The notes under the pieces: model-generated | Databases searched by the model: none | What the model was told of the DNA's origin: nothing | The model's input: only the letters and a program-made list of their open reading frames with translations | Shown: positions 25,733-34,479 of the stretch, piece after piece | How positions within the stretch are numbered: position 1 is the first letter of the stretch | Layout: each line of letters starts with the position of its first letter | NCBI RefSeq assembly: GCF_030758935.1 | Contig: NZ_CP132333.1 | Location: forward strand, 3,472,992-3,536,991 | Direction: 5' to 3' | DNA length: 64,000 nucleotides | DNA from: Geothrix sp. PMB-07 | GTDB taxonomy: Bacteria; Acidobacteriota; Holophagae; Holophagales; Holophagaceae | Translations under genes and position numbers: made by a program

Positions 25733-26677
25733 TCAGGCTCCCTGGCTCGAAACCGTGGCGGCGCCGTTTCCGTGAAGGGCCCGCAGCAGCACTTCGTCCA
25801 ACCGGTCGTGCCTGGGCGTCACCTGGACCAGGGTGGCACCCCGGGCCTGAGCCCAGCGGAAGGTGCACGCAGGATCGGCTTCGATTAGCTCCAGATCGTA
25901 GAGGCCGTTCCGGGCCTCCAGCACCTCGCCCAGGTCGGCCAGCGCTGCTTCCTGGGCCGCGTTCAGGGGATCGAGGAAACGCAGCTCCACCCGCTTGGCC
26001 AGAGCTTTGCGCAGGCCCGCCATGGAGCCCGCAGCCTTGATCTGGCCCTGGTCCAGGATCACCAGCTGGTCCGCCACGCGCTCCACGTCGCCCAGCAGGT
26101 GAGAGGCCAGGATGACGCCCGTGCCCAGCTCTGCATGGACGCGCAGCACCAGGTCCAGCATGCGGCGGCGGCCATCGGGATCGAGGCCGTTGGTGGGCTC
26201 GTCCAGGAAGATCAGCTCAGGGCTGTGGACCAGGGCCTGGGCCAGCTTCACCCGCTGGCGCATGCCCGTGGAGTAACCGCTCACGGGCCGGTACCGGGAT
26301 TCGTCCAGCCCCACGAAATACAGCACCTCGTGAGCGCGGTCCCGGGCCGATTCCGGGGCGAGGCCGCTGAGCTCGCCCCAGAAGGCCACCTGCTCGTAGG
26401 CAGAGGCATCTTCGATGAGGGCGTCGTACTCGGGCATGTAGCCGATGCGGGAGCGCAGCTTCGCGGATTCGGCGCCGCCCAGGGGCACATCCAACACCAG
26501 GCCCGAACCCCGGGAAGGCGTCAGCAGGCCCAGCAGGGCCTTCAGAAGGGTGGATTTCCCGGCGCCGTTGGGCCCCAGCAGCCCCACGATGCCCCGCTCC
26601 AGCGACAGGGTCAGCCCCTTCAAGGCAGGGGTTGCCGTGGCGGCATAGCGTACTTCCAGGTTCTCGAAGGCGATCAA
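25733..26677 (-). CDS. ABC transporter ATP-binding protein (first of the operon)
   Basis: 314 residues with Walker A GLLGPNGAGKSTLLK, signature YSTGMRQRVKLAQAL, Walker B LIFLDEPTNGLDPDG and switch ILASHLLGDVE. The sequence is related to but clearly distinct from the second ATPase at 23948, suggesting an old duplication of an ATPase-permease pair. The start is TTG 26677, supported by GGAGG 5 nt upstream. It is the promoter-proximal gene and is divergent from the 7-TM protein at 26790. Confidence 0.95.
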   Translation of the reverse strand: MIAFENLEVRYAATATPALKGLTLSLERGIVGLLGPNGAGKSTLLKALLGLLTPSRGSGLVLDVPLGGAESAKLRSRIGYMPEYDALIEDASAYEQVAFWGELSGLAPESARDRAHEVLYFVGLDESRYRPVSGYSTGMRQRVKLAQALVHSPELIFLDEPTNGLDPDGRRRMLDLVLRVHAELGTGVILASHLLGDVERVADQLVILDQGQIKAAGSMAGLRKALAKRVELRFLDPLNAAQEAALADLGEVLEARNGLYDLELIEADPACTFRWAQARGATLVQVTPRHDRLDEVLLRALHGNGAATVSSQGA

Positions 26678-26789
26678 CAGAGCCTCCAGGTCATATTCAC
26701 GGCAACTCCAGGATGAAGGCGGCTACGAGGCGGCCCCCGAATGGATTAGGCTGTACGGCATCATCCTCCCACCCTCCTGAAAGTTCCGC

Positions 26790-28004
26790 ATGCAACTCCT
26801 GGACTGGCCCTTCCTCGATGCCTTGCAGACCGGGGCCCTGGCGGCCCTGTTCGTCAGCTTCGGCAGCGATGCCCTCACGCGGCGGGACAAGATGATGGGC
26901 TGGCTTTCCATCACCAGCTTCCTGGTGGGACTCCGCCACGCCACCCTGGCCATCGGCACGCTGCCCACCATGAACCCTGATTTGGTGGACCGGGTGCAGA
27001 GCCTCCTGGTGGCCTTTGGCTTCATCGCGCTCTGCCTGGCCCTCACCAGCCTCTTTCCCAGGCACGTGCCACCGGCCTTCCCCGCATGGATGGCACTGGG
27101 CATGGTGCCGAATTTCATCCGGAACCTGGTGCTGGCCCACCCGGGCTTCTGGGATTCCGTCCTGCACAATGCCGCCAACCTGACCTACCTCCTCGGCTGC
27201 GGCCTGATGATCGTCTGGACCCTGAAGGCCAGGCAGGACAAGGATCCCATGGGCCGCAGACTGTTCCTGGGCTTCCTGGGCCTCACCCTGCCCGTGGTGG
27301 TGGAGATCGTGGCCCTGAGCCTCTTCGATCTCAAAATCCGCCTCTCGGGTTTCAGCCTCATGATCCTGGCCATGGCCATCGGTACCTCCTGGCAGTGGCT
27401 GGCTGTGAACAGCATGGAATCCCGTATCCAAACCGTGGAATCCGAAGTGGAGGTTTGGCGCAGTCTGGTGCCGGGGCACGCCTTTCGCACCGACCGGCCC
27501 TCGGCGTCCATGACCACCCTGTTCGGCCCCAGCTGGGCGGATCGCATCAAAGCCGCGCCGGAAGCCCACCTGCTTGGCAGCGACGGCGCCACCTACCGAG
27601 TCAGCAGCCGCCCCCTGCCGCAGGGAGAGCGCCTCGGCTGGTACCTCCGCCAGGAGGATACGCAGCCCGGCCACCATGGCTTCCTCTCTGGCTGGACTGT
27701 GGGTCTGGGGCTGGACGATCCCGAAGAGCACACCCGGATCCACGACCTCCTCAAGGGCTGGGGCGCCGATGTGCATGTATGGGGCACGGTGCCGCCCCGG
27801 GAGGGCCCCTATCCCAGTGTGCTGATCTGGGCCCGGGAACCGAGCATCCTCGCCGTGTGGCGGGAGGATGACTTGCTGCGGCGGCGCACGCGCTGGATTC
27901 AGATCGGGGGCCCCAACACCAAGGGTCCCCATGCGCGGCTGGAGCCGGGAGCCGCCCAGGAAGTCATCCAGCTCACCCTGGAGCAGCTGCTCTCCCGGCG
28001 CTGA
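26790..28004 (+). CDS. 7-TM membrane protein with soluble C-terminal domain, unknown function
   Basis: 404 residues, not recognised. Seven hydrophobic helices occupy residues 10-210, then a short helix (NSMESRIQTVESEVEVW) leads into a 180-residue soluble domain. Within the latter, SVLIWAREPSILAVWREDDLLRRRT resembles the alternating strand-helix edge of a receiver-like fold, but no phosphoacceptor Asp pattern is evident. The layout resembles bacterial 7-TM sensor proteins with an output domain, without any recognisable enzyme. It lies between the ABC operon and dnaE; neighbours give no clue. Confidence 0.7.
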   Translation: MQLLDWPFLDALQTGALAALFVSFGSDALTRRDKMMGWLSITSFLVGLRHATLAIGTLPTMNPDLVDRVQSLLVAFGFIALCLALTSLFPRHVPPAFPAWMALGMVPNFIRNLVLAHPGFWDSVLHNAANLTYLLGCGLMIVWTLKARQDKDPMGRRLFLGFLGLTLPVVVEIVALSLFDLKIRLSGFSLMILAMAIGTSWQWLAVNSMESRIQTVESEVEVWRSLVPGHAFRTDRPSASMTTLFGPSWADRIKAAPEAHLLGSDGATYRVSSRPLPQGERLGWYLRQEDTQPGHHGFLSGWTVGLGLDDPEEHTRIHDLLKGWGADVHVWGTVPPREGPYPSVLIWAREPSILAVWREDDLLRRRTRWIQIGGPNTKGPHARLEPGAAQEVIQLTLEQLLSRR

Positions 28005-28075
28005 CCGCCTTCCGTTTCTGGCGCTGAGGTTGGTGGACTTGCCCGAAAGCGGCCCATCCATCGGAGAATGGATGG

Positions 28076-31000
28076 ATGAGCTTCGCCCATCTCCACCTGC
28101 ACACCGAGCATTCCCTTCTCGACGGCCTCACGCGCATTCCCGATCTCGTGAAGAAGTGCCGCAACTCCGGCATGCCCGCCGTGGCCGTCACCGACCACGG
28201 CAACATGTTCGGGATGATGAAGCTCTTCGACGCCTGCGAAAAAACCAAGGATGCCGAAGGCAACTGGGCTGTGAAGCCCATCCTGGGCTGCGAAGTGTAC
28301 GTGGCCCCCAAGACCCGCTTCGACCGCAAGCTGGAGGCCAAGAACACCACGGGTGAAGAGGGCCTGGAAGACTGCGTGGATCCCAGTGGCAGCCGCGACG
28401 CAGGCTACCACCTGGTGCTGCTGGCCAAGAATCCCGTGGGGTTCGCCAACCTGTCCAAGCTCGTCTCTGCGGGCTTCACGGAAGGTTTCTACTACAAGCC
28501 GCGCATCGACAAGGACATTCTCCGCGAACACAGCGAGGGCCTCATCGCCCTCTCCGCCTGCCTCGGCGGCGAAGTGCAGGCCCGCATCCTCCAGAACCGG
28601 CTGGATCAGGCCGAACGCGTGGCCCGCGACTTCCGTGACCTATTCGGCGACGACTTCTACCTGGAGATCCAGGACCAGGGCTTCGAGAAGGAAAAGGAGA
28701 TCATCCCCTTCCAGCAGCAGCTCGCAGAGCGGCTGGGCATCCCGCTGGTGGGCACCAATGACGCCCACTACCTCAACCACGAAGACGCGGACCTGCACGA
28801 CACGCTGCTCTGCATCGGCACCAAAACCACCAAGGCCAAGGAGCGGCGCATGCGCTTCTCCACCGACCAGTTCTTCGTGAAGACGCCTGAGGAAATGCGG
28901 GCGGTGTTCCCGGATCACCCCGAGTATCTGGAGCGCACGCTGGAGATCGCCGCGAAGGTGGATCTCTTTCCCATCACGCGCAAGCCCGTGACGCCGCGCT
29001 TCCCCGTGCCTGAGGGCTACGACCTGGAATCCTACTTCGTGCACGTGGCCAAGGAGACCTTCGAGCAGCGGCTGGCCGAATGCAGGCCTCTGTGGCAGCT
29101 GGGGGCCCTGAAGCACGCGGAGGAGAAATACCGCGAACGCCTGGCCTTCGAGCTGGACATGATCCTCAAGATGGGATTCCCCGGCTACTTCCTGCTGGTC
29201 TGGGATTTCATCCGGAAGGCCCGCGAGATGGGCGTGCCGGTGGGCCCGGGTCGCGGCTCGGCGGCGGGCAGCATCGTGGCCTGGTCCATGAAGATCACCG
29301 ACATCGATCCCATGCAGTACGACCTGCTCTTCGAGCGCTTCCTCAACCCCGAGCGCGTGTCCATGCCCGACGTGGACATCGACTTCTGCCGCGATGGGCG
29401 CCAGCGTGTCATCGACTACGTGACGGAAAAGTACGGCCAGGACAAGGTCAGCAGCATCGTCACCATCAATCAGCTCAAGACCAAGGCCGTCATCAAGGAC
29501 GTGGCCCGCGTCTTCGAGAAGGATTTCGCCTTCGCCAACAACCTCACCAAGCTGGTGCCCCAGGAGCCCGGCAAGCCCATCACCGTGGGCGAGGCGCTGG
29601 AGAAGAGCGACAAGCTGCGCGAGCTGTACGAGAGCGATCCCGAGGTGAAGAACATTCTCGACATCTCCGCACGCCTCGAGGGCCTGGCCCGCAACACCGG
29701 CGTGCACGCGGCGGGCGTCATCATCGCCCCGGACGAGCTCACCCAGTTCGCCCCGTTGAGCATGGATAAAGATAAGAAGGTGATGGTGCAGTACACCATG
29801 GTGGAGGCCGAGCGGGCGGGCCTGCTGAAGATGGACTTCCTGGGCCTGGAGACGCTCACGCAGATCGCCAAGACGCAGGAGGTGATCACCCGCCGCCATG
29901 GCAAGCCCATGGACATGACGACCATCCGCACCTTCGACGACAAGAAGACCTTTGAGCTCTTCGCGGCGGGCGATACCGATGGCGTCTTCCAGTTCGAGTC
30001 CGGCGGCATGAAGCAGCTGCTGCGCCAGTTGGGGCCGGATCGCTTCGACGACCTCATCGCGCTCAACGCCCTCTTCCGCCCGGGCCCCCTGGGCGCGGGC
30101 ATGGGCACCACCTATGTGGAACGCCGCCACGGCCGCGAACCCGTGACCTACATGTTCCCGGATCTGGAGCCCATCCTCGCCCCCACCTACGGCGTGATCC
30201 TCTACCAGGAACAGGTCATGCAGATCGCCAGCCTCATCGCCGGGTACTCCCTGGGCGAGGCGGACATGCTGCGCCGCGCCATGGGCAAGAAGGACAAGGA
30301 GAAGATGGCGAAAGAGAAGACCAAGTTCATCGAGCGGGGCGCCGAGCGGAAGTACGACAAGACCAAGGTGGCCGAGCTGTTCGACTTGATCGAGTACTTC
30401 GCAGGCTACGGCTTCAACAAGAGCCACAGCGCCGCCTACGCCATGGTCGCCTACGAGACCGGCTACCTGAAGGCCAACTTCAAAGTGGAGTTCATGGCCG
30501 GACTGCTCTCCACCAAATCCGGCCGCACCGACGACGTGGCCAAGTACGTGCAGAACTGCCGCGAAGGCGGCATCGAGGTGCTGGGCCCCGACATCAACGA
30601 ATCGGCTCTGGACTTCACCGCCACGGGGGACCGGCAGATCCGCTTCGGCTTTGCCGCGGTGAAGGGTCTGGGCGATGCCGCGCTGCAGGCCATCATGGAA
30701 GCCCGCCAGGCAGAGGGGCGCTTCAAGGACCTCTTCCACGCCCTCAAGAGCACCGACCTGTCCAAGGCCAACCGCAAGGTCTGGGAATGCCTCATCAAGG
30801 CCGGGGCCTTCGACAGCCTGGAACCCAACCGCGCCGCCCTGCTGCAGGGTCTCCCCGACGCCGTCTCCGCGGCGTCCCGCGGCAGCGACGACAGCGGCAT
30901 GACCAGCCTCTTCGACGATGCGGAGATGGCCACCCTTCAGGACGACTGGCGCGTACCCGAGAACATCGAGCCCTGGGACCGCAAGACCCGCCTGGCCGCC

Positions 31001-31702
31001 GAGCGAGAAGTACTGGGCCTCTTCGTGAGCGGTCATCCCCTGGAAGAATTCGCCGACGCCATCCAGGTGCACACCCACGGCACCCTGGCCAAGGTGCTCG
31101 AAGACGCCACCTCCGGTCGCCTGCGGGATCGCCAGGAGGTGACCATCGGCGCCATGGTGTCCACCGTGGCCTTCAAGACCAACCAGAAGGGGGAACCCTG
31201 GGCCATCCTCGTGGTGGAAGACCTCGCGGGGAAAATGGAAGTCCTCCTCATGGCCAGCAAGTGGGACCCCGTCACCAAGAAGCCTGGCGGCCGGCCCTTC
31301 GAGAAGTTCCGCCACCTGGCCGTGCCCGAGGCCATGCTGCGCATCACCGGCGAACTGCGCGTGGAGACGATCCAAGGCAACGGCAACGGCGCCGAGGGCG
31401 AAGAAGAGGAAGAGCAGACCGTGGTAAAGATCTTCGCCACGCTCCTGGAACCCTTGGAGGGCTTCCAGGGCCTGGGCTTCACCGGCGCCCTGGTGCGCCT
31501 GCCCCCGGGCGAGTGCCCGCCTCGCATGGCGACGATCCTCGCCGGCCATAAGGGGGACCTGCCCGTGACCTTCGAGTACCGCTCGAAGGAAGGGCTCGTG
31601 GCCCGTGTGAAAGCCAGTCATGATCTGCGCCTGAAGCACGATCCTGATTTGGCGGAGAAACTGGCCAAGGAAACCGGCTGCGCCCTCACCTGGACCTACT
31701 GA
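28076..31702 (+). CDS. dnaE: DNA polymerase III alpha subunit
   Basis: 1208 residues. The N-terminal PHP domain (HLHLHTEHSLLDG, VTDHGNMFG, NDAHYLNHED) retains the His/Asp/Glu ligands expected of an active metal site, so the polymerase may carry its own proofreading exonuclease. The polymerase core has the catalytic Asp cluster PDVDIDFC near residue 432 and GRGSAAGS. The helix-hairpin-helix, OB-fold and C-terminal region follow. It is the replicative polymerase of the chromosome. No frameshift is seen; the antisense reading covering its length is a codon-bias artefact. Confidence 0.98.
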   Translation: MSFAHLHLHTEHSLLDGLTRIPDLVKKCRNSGMPAVAVTDHGNMFGMMKLFDACEKTKDAEGNWAVKPILGCEVYVAPKTRFDRKLEAKNTTGEEGLEDCVDPSGSRDAGYHLVLLAKNPVGFANLSKLVSAGFTEGFYYKPRIDKDILREHSEGLIALSACLGGEVQARILQNRLDQAERVARDFRDLFGDDFYLEIQDQGFEKEKEIIPFQQQLAERLGIPLVGTNDAHYLNHEDADLHDTLLCIGTKTTKAKERRMRFSTDQFFVKTPEEMRAVFPDHPEYLERTLEIAAKVDLFPITRKPVTPRFPVPEGYDLESYFVHVAKETFEQRLAECRPLWQLGALKHAEEKYRERLAFELDMILKMGFPGYFLLVWDFIRKAREMGVPVGPGRGSAAGSIVAWSMKITDIDPMQYDLLFERFLNPERVSMPDVDIDFCRDGRQRVIDYVTEKYGQDKVSSIVTINQLKTKAVIKDVARVFEKDFAFANNLTKLVPQEPGKPITVGEALEKSDKLRELYESDPEVKNILDISARLEGLARNTGVHAAGVIIAPDELTQFAPLSMDKDKKVMVQYTMVEAERAGLLKMDFLGLETLTQIAKTQEVITRRHGKPMDMTTIRTFDDKKTFELFAAGDTDGVFQFESGGMKQLLRQLGPDRFDDLIALNALFRPGPLGAGMGTTYVERRHGREPVTYMFPDLEPILAPTYGVILYQEQVMQIASLIAGYSLGEADMLRRAMGKKDKEKMAKEKTKFIERGAERKYDKTKVAELFDLIEYFAGYGFNKSHSAAYAMVAYETGYLKANFKVEFMAGLLSTKSGRTDDVAKYVQNCREGGIEVLGPDINESALDFTATGDRQIRFGFAAVKGLGDAALQAIMEARQAEGRFKDLFHALKSTDLSKANRKVWECLIKAGAFDSLEPNRAALLQGLPDAVSAASRGSDDSGMTSLFDDAEMATLQDDWRVPENIEPWDRKTRLAAEREVLGLFVSGHPLEEFADAIQVHTHGTLAKVLEDATSGRLRDRQEVTIGAMVSTVAFKTNQKGEPWAILVVEDLAGKMEVLLMASKWDPVTKKPGGRPFEKFRHLAVPEAMLRITGELRVETIQGNGNGAEGEEEEEQTVVKIFATLLEPLEGFQGLGFTGALVRLPPGECPPRMATILAGHKGDLPVTFEYRSKEGLVARVKASHDLRLKHDPDLAEKLAKETGCALTWTY

Positions 31703-31728
31703 GCCGACACCGGAGTATTCTCTCTCCC

Positions 31729-32625
31729 ATGTCGAAACCCTGTTCCGAATCCCCCGCGGACCTGCAGGTCATTGTCGAAGCCTTGACCGAGGCCTCGGCA
31801 GCCTTGTCCGAAATGCCCCTGGGGCGGCGCAAATTCCCCTCCCGCACGGTACTGGAAACCCTGGTGGAGGAGCTGCGGGCCCTGCTCTTCCCAGGCTATT
31901 TCGGGGCCTCGGAGTTGAAGGCGGAAACCCTGCCCTACCACCTGGGGGCCCAGTTGGAACGGGTGCGCCACGGCCTTTCGGATCAGATCCAGCGCGGCCT
32001 CATGGCCTCCGATCCCGCCTGCGGCGACTGCGGGGCGCGCTCCCTCGAACTGGCCAGCGCCTTCCTCGCCCGCCTGCCGGAGGTGCGCCGCCTGCTGGGC
32101 ACCGACATCGAGGCCGGTTTCGAGGGTGATCCCGCCGCCGTGAGCCCCGAGGAAGTGCTCTTCTCCTACCCTGGCCTGCTGGCCATCACCAGCCAGCGCC
32201 TGGCCCACGAGCTGCTGAAACTGGGGGTGCCCCTGCTGCCCCGCATGATCACCGAGCAGGCCCACAGCCTCACGGGCATCGACATCCACCCCGGCGCCCA
32301 GCTGGGCGAACGCTTCTTCATCGACCACGGCACGGGCGTGGTCATCGGCGAGACCTGCGTCATCGGCCGCAATGTGCGCCTGTACCAAGGCGTGACGCTG
32401 GGCGCCAAGAGCTTCCCCCTGGATGCGGAGGGCCACCCCACCAAGGGCGTGCCGCGTCACCCGGTGGTGGAGGATGACGTCATCATCTACTCCAACGCCA
32501 CCATCCTGGGCCGGGTCACGCTGGGCCGGGGCTCGGCCATCGGCGGCAACGTTTGGCTCACCCACAGCGTGCCCCCCGGCAGCGTCATCACCCAGGCCAA
32601 CGAAAAGGACGGCATGCCCGCATGA
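31729..32625 (+). CDS. cysE: Serine O-acetyltransferase (EpsC-type)
   Basis: 298 residues. The C-terminal third is a left-handed beta-helix of hexapeptide repeats with GIDIHPGAQLGERFFIDHGTG, GETCVIG and YQGVTLGAKS, the signature of the SAT family; the catalytic His is in FFIDHGTG. The N-terminal 180 helical residues are longer than E. coli CysE and resemble the EpsC group. It forms O-acetylserine, the carbon skeleton for cysteine. It is 26 bp after dnaE and overlaps the next small membrane-protein gene by ATGA. Confidence 0.94.
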   Translation: MSKPCSESPADLQVIVEALTEASAALSEMPLGRRKFPSRTVLETLVEELRALLFPGYFGASELKAETLPYHLGAQLERVRHGLSDQIQRGLMASDPACGDCGARSLELASAFLARLPEVRRLLGTDIEAGFEGDPAAVSPEEVLFSYPGLLAITSQRLAHELLKLGVPLLPRMITEQAHSLTGIDIHPGAQLGERFFIDHGTGVVIGETCVIGRNVRLYQGVTLGAKSFPLDAEGHPTKGVPRHPVVEDDVIIYSNATILGRVTLGRGSAIGGNVWLTHSVPPGSVITQANEKDGMPA

Positions 32626-33023
32626 ACACCGTGTTGCGATTCCTCTTTTCCGCCATCGGCCTGCTGGTGGCCTGCACCTTCGTCCGCGGCCTGGGCCACG
32701 GCACCTTCCTTGATCTGTTGGTGGTGGCCGTCATCCTCGCGGCCTTGAACACCACCCTCGGCAGCCTCCTCAAACTCATCGCCTTCGTGCCCATGGCCTG
32801 TTCCTTCGGCTGCTTCAGCCTGGTCATCAACGGCCTGGTCTTCTGGCTGGCGGGATCGCTCTCCAGCCGCTTGGGCCTGAACTTCACGGTGAGCGGCTTC
32901 TGGGCGGGGTTCTTCGGCGCCCTGGTCTCCAGCGTGGTGGCCTCCATCCTGGGCGCGATTTTCATCCCCAAGGACCGGCAGCGGCCGCAAGGGCCCGCAC
33001 CCCGCATCAAGGTCGTGAACTAG
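32622..33023 (+). CDS. Phage_holin_4_2-type small membrane protein
   Basis: 133 residues from ATG 32622, which overlaps the cysE stop as ATGA. Four hydrophobic helices and the motif LDLLVVAVILAALNTTLG followed by NGLVFWLAG match the PF04020 family of small membrane proteins, which is named after phage holins but widespread on chromosomes. The role is unknown and the neighbours do not suggest phage. Its last 17 bp overlap the convergent plsC gene. Confidence 0.8.
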   Translation: MNTVLRFLFSAIGLLVACTFVRGLGHGTFLDLLVVAVILAALNTTLGSLLKLIAFVPMACSFGCFSLVINGLVFWLAGSLSSRLGLNFTVSGFWAGFFGALVSSVVASILGAIFIPKDRQRPQGPAPRIKVVN

Positions 33024-33741
33024 CCATCAGGCTGGCCACGGCGCCCTCGGCGGCCTTCAGCAGCGCATCGCGATCAGCGTAGCGGCTGGGGTCCAGCGGC
33101 TCGCCCACCCGGATGCGGTAGGGCCCTCCAGACACGCGCCACGTGTGCTTCGGCAGGATGTCCAGGCCGCCTTCGATGGCGAAGGGCACCACGGGAACCT
33201 CGGTGGCGAGCACCAGGTTGAAGACGCCTTTCTTGAAGGGCAGCAGCTTCCCATCGCGGCTGCGGGTGCCTTCAGGGAAGGCCACGATGCTCTGCCCTTC
33301 GCGGATGCGGGCCGCCGCTTTTTCCAGGCTGTGTTTCGCCGCGCCACGCTGATCGCGGTCGATGAAGATGAAATCCGCCAGCCAGATCACCCAGCCCAGG
33401 AAAGGCACCCGCGCCAGCTCCCGCTTGGCGATGAACACAGGACGACATGGCAGCGTGGAGATCATCAGGGGCGGATCAAAGAGCGAGGCGTGGTTGCCGA
33501 TGAACAGGGCCGCCTGGGAACCGTCCCGGATGGCCTCGGGCAGCGCCTCCCACCCCTCCAGCTCCCGGCGGATGCCAAAGGCCCAGGCCGTGAGCCGGAT
33601 GTAGCGCGGAGCCACCAGCCAGAAGGCCCGGCGGCCGCCCATGAAGGGCGTGAGCAGAAAGCACAGGCTCACCGCCAGGGCCAGGGCCAGGCCCCCCAGG
33701 ATCCAGATCAGCAAGGGCCTCAGCCAGGGACGATGGGGCAT
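33007..33741 (-). CDS. plsC: 1-acyl-sn-glycerol-3-phosphate acyltransferase (PlsC family)
   Basis: 244 residues from ATG 33741. An N-terminal TM helix (IWILGGLALALAVSLCFLL) precedes the acyltransferase core with block I NHASLFD (NHxxxxD catalytic motif), block II IDRDQRG and block III FPEGTRS. It acylates lysophosphatidic acid in phospholipid synthesis. It lies 5 bp downstream of the cyclophilin gene on the minus strand and overlaps the convergent gene by 17 bp. Confidence 0.93.
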   Translation of the reverse strand: MPHRPWLRPLLIWILGGLALALAVSLCFLLTPFMGGRRAFWLVAPRYIRLTAWAFGIRRELEGWEALPEAIRDGSQAALFIGNHASLFDPPLMISTLPCRPVFIAKRELARVPFLGWVIWLADFIFIDRDQRGAAKHSLEKAAARIREGQSIVAFPEGTRSRDGKLLPFKKGVFNLVLATEVPVVPFAIEGGLDILPKHTWRVSGGPYRIRVGEPLDPSRYADRDALLKAAEGAVASLMASSRP

Positions 33742-33746
33742 GGCCG

Positions 33747-34382
33747 CTACTGGGCCGACAGCAGCACTGCATCCTTGATGAACACGGCGAACTGCGGAAT
33801 GTCGCCCATGCCCCTGCGCCATTCGGTGCGCACCTTGCCGATCTTATCCACGGCCTCCATGCCCGACACCACGCGGCCGAAGGCGCAGTAGCCATAGCCT
33901 GCCGCGCCGGCGCCTTCCCGGGGATCCAGGCTGGGGTTGTCCGCCAGGTTGATGTAGAACTGCGACGAGGCGCTGTGTGGGTTCTCAGTGCGGGCCATGG
34001 CGATGGTGCCGCGGCTGTTCTTGAGGCCGGCCTTGAAGGTCAGGGGCGCCTCATTGAAGAGGGCCGCGTGGGTGGGCTTCTCGTCCAGGTTTTCGGTCAT
34101 GCCGCCACCTTGGATCATGAAGCCGTCAATCACGCGGTGGAAGATGGTGCGCTTGTAGAAGCCCTCCTGCACGTACTGGAGGAAGTTCGCCACGGTCTTG
34201 GGCGCCAGTTCCGGTTCCAGCTCCACCACCACCGGGCCGTAACTGGTCAGGATCTGCACGCGGGGCTTGGCCACCGGAGCAGGCGTGGCCTCAGGCGCAG
34301 GTGCCTGATTGGGAGTGGCAGCCGGGGCTTGGGCCACCGCAGGGAAGGCCAGGGCCAGGGTGCAAATCAAGGTGCGGATCAC
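33747..34382 (-). CDS. Peptidyl-prolyl cis-trans isomerase, cyclophilin type, periplasmic
   Basis: 211 residues from GTG 34382, chosen because GGAG lies 5 nt before it and it leads directly into a signal peptide (IRTLICTLALAFPAVAQA). A Pro/Ala-rich linker of about 25 residues follows, then the cyclophilin fold with FHRVIDGFMIQGG and the typical bacterial SSQFYINLADNPSLD. It catalyses proline isomerisation in periplasmic protein folding. It is operonic with plsC. Confidence 0.94.
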   Translation of the reverse strand: MIRTLICTLALAFPAVAQAPAATPNQAPAPEATPAPVAKPRVQILTSYGPVVVELEPELAPKTVANFLQYVQEGFYKRTIFHRVIDGFMIQGGGMTENLDEKPTHAALFNEAPLTFKAGLKNSRGTIAMARTENPHSASSQFYINLADNPSLDPREGAGAAGYGYCAFGRVVSGMEAVDKIGKVRTEWRRGMGDIPQFAVFIKDAVLLSAQ

Positions 34383-34427
34383 GGACACTCCAGGGAAGGA
34401 CACTCCATTCTGACGTGTTCGGATCCG

Positions 34428-34458
34428 TCCGGGGGTTCCTCGCTGCGCGAATCCCCCC
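34428..34458. repeat. Intergenic palindromic repeat, inverted copy 3
   Basis: The first 24 bp are identical to the reverse complement of the end of the copy at 23902-23945. The GGGGG at 34431 can pair with CCCCC at 34453, giving a hairpin. It sits between the cyclophilin and prepilin peptidase genes. Confidence 0.8.
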
Positions 34459-34479
34459 AGACCTCGCTATCGTGGTGCC

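Noticed and set aside
28640-31639. Long minus-strand reading frame of about 1000 codons
   Set aside because: It lies entirely antisense to dnaE, whose motifs are unambiguous.
32622-33023. Holin-like gene as sign of a prophage
   Set aside because: The family is widespread on chromosomes and no other phage genes are present.
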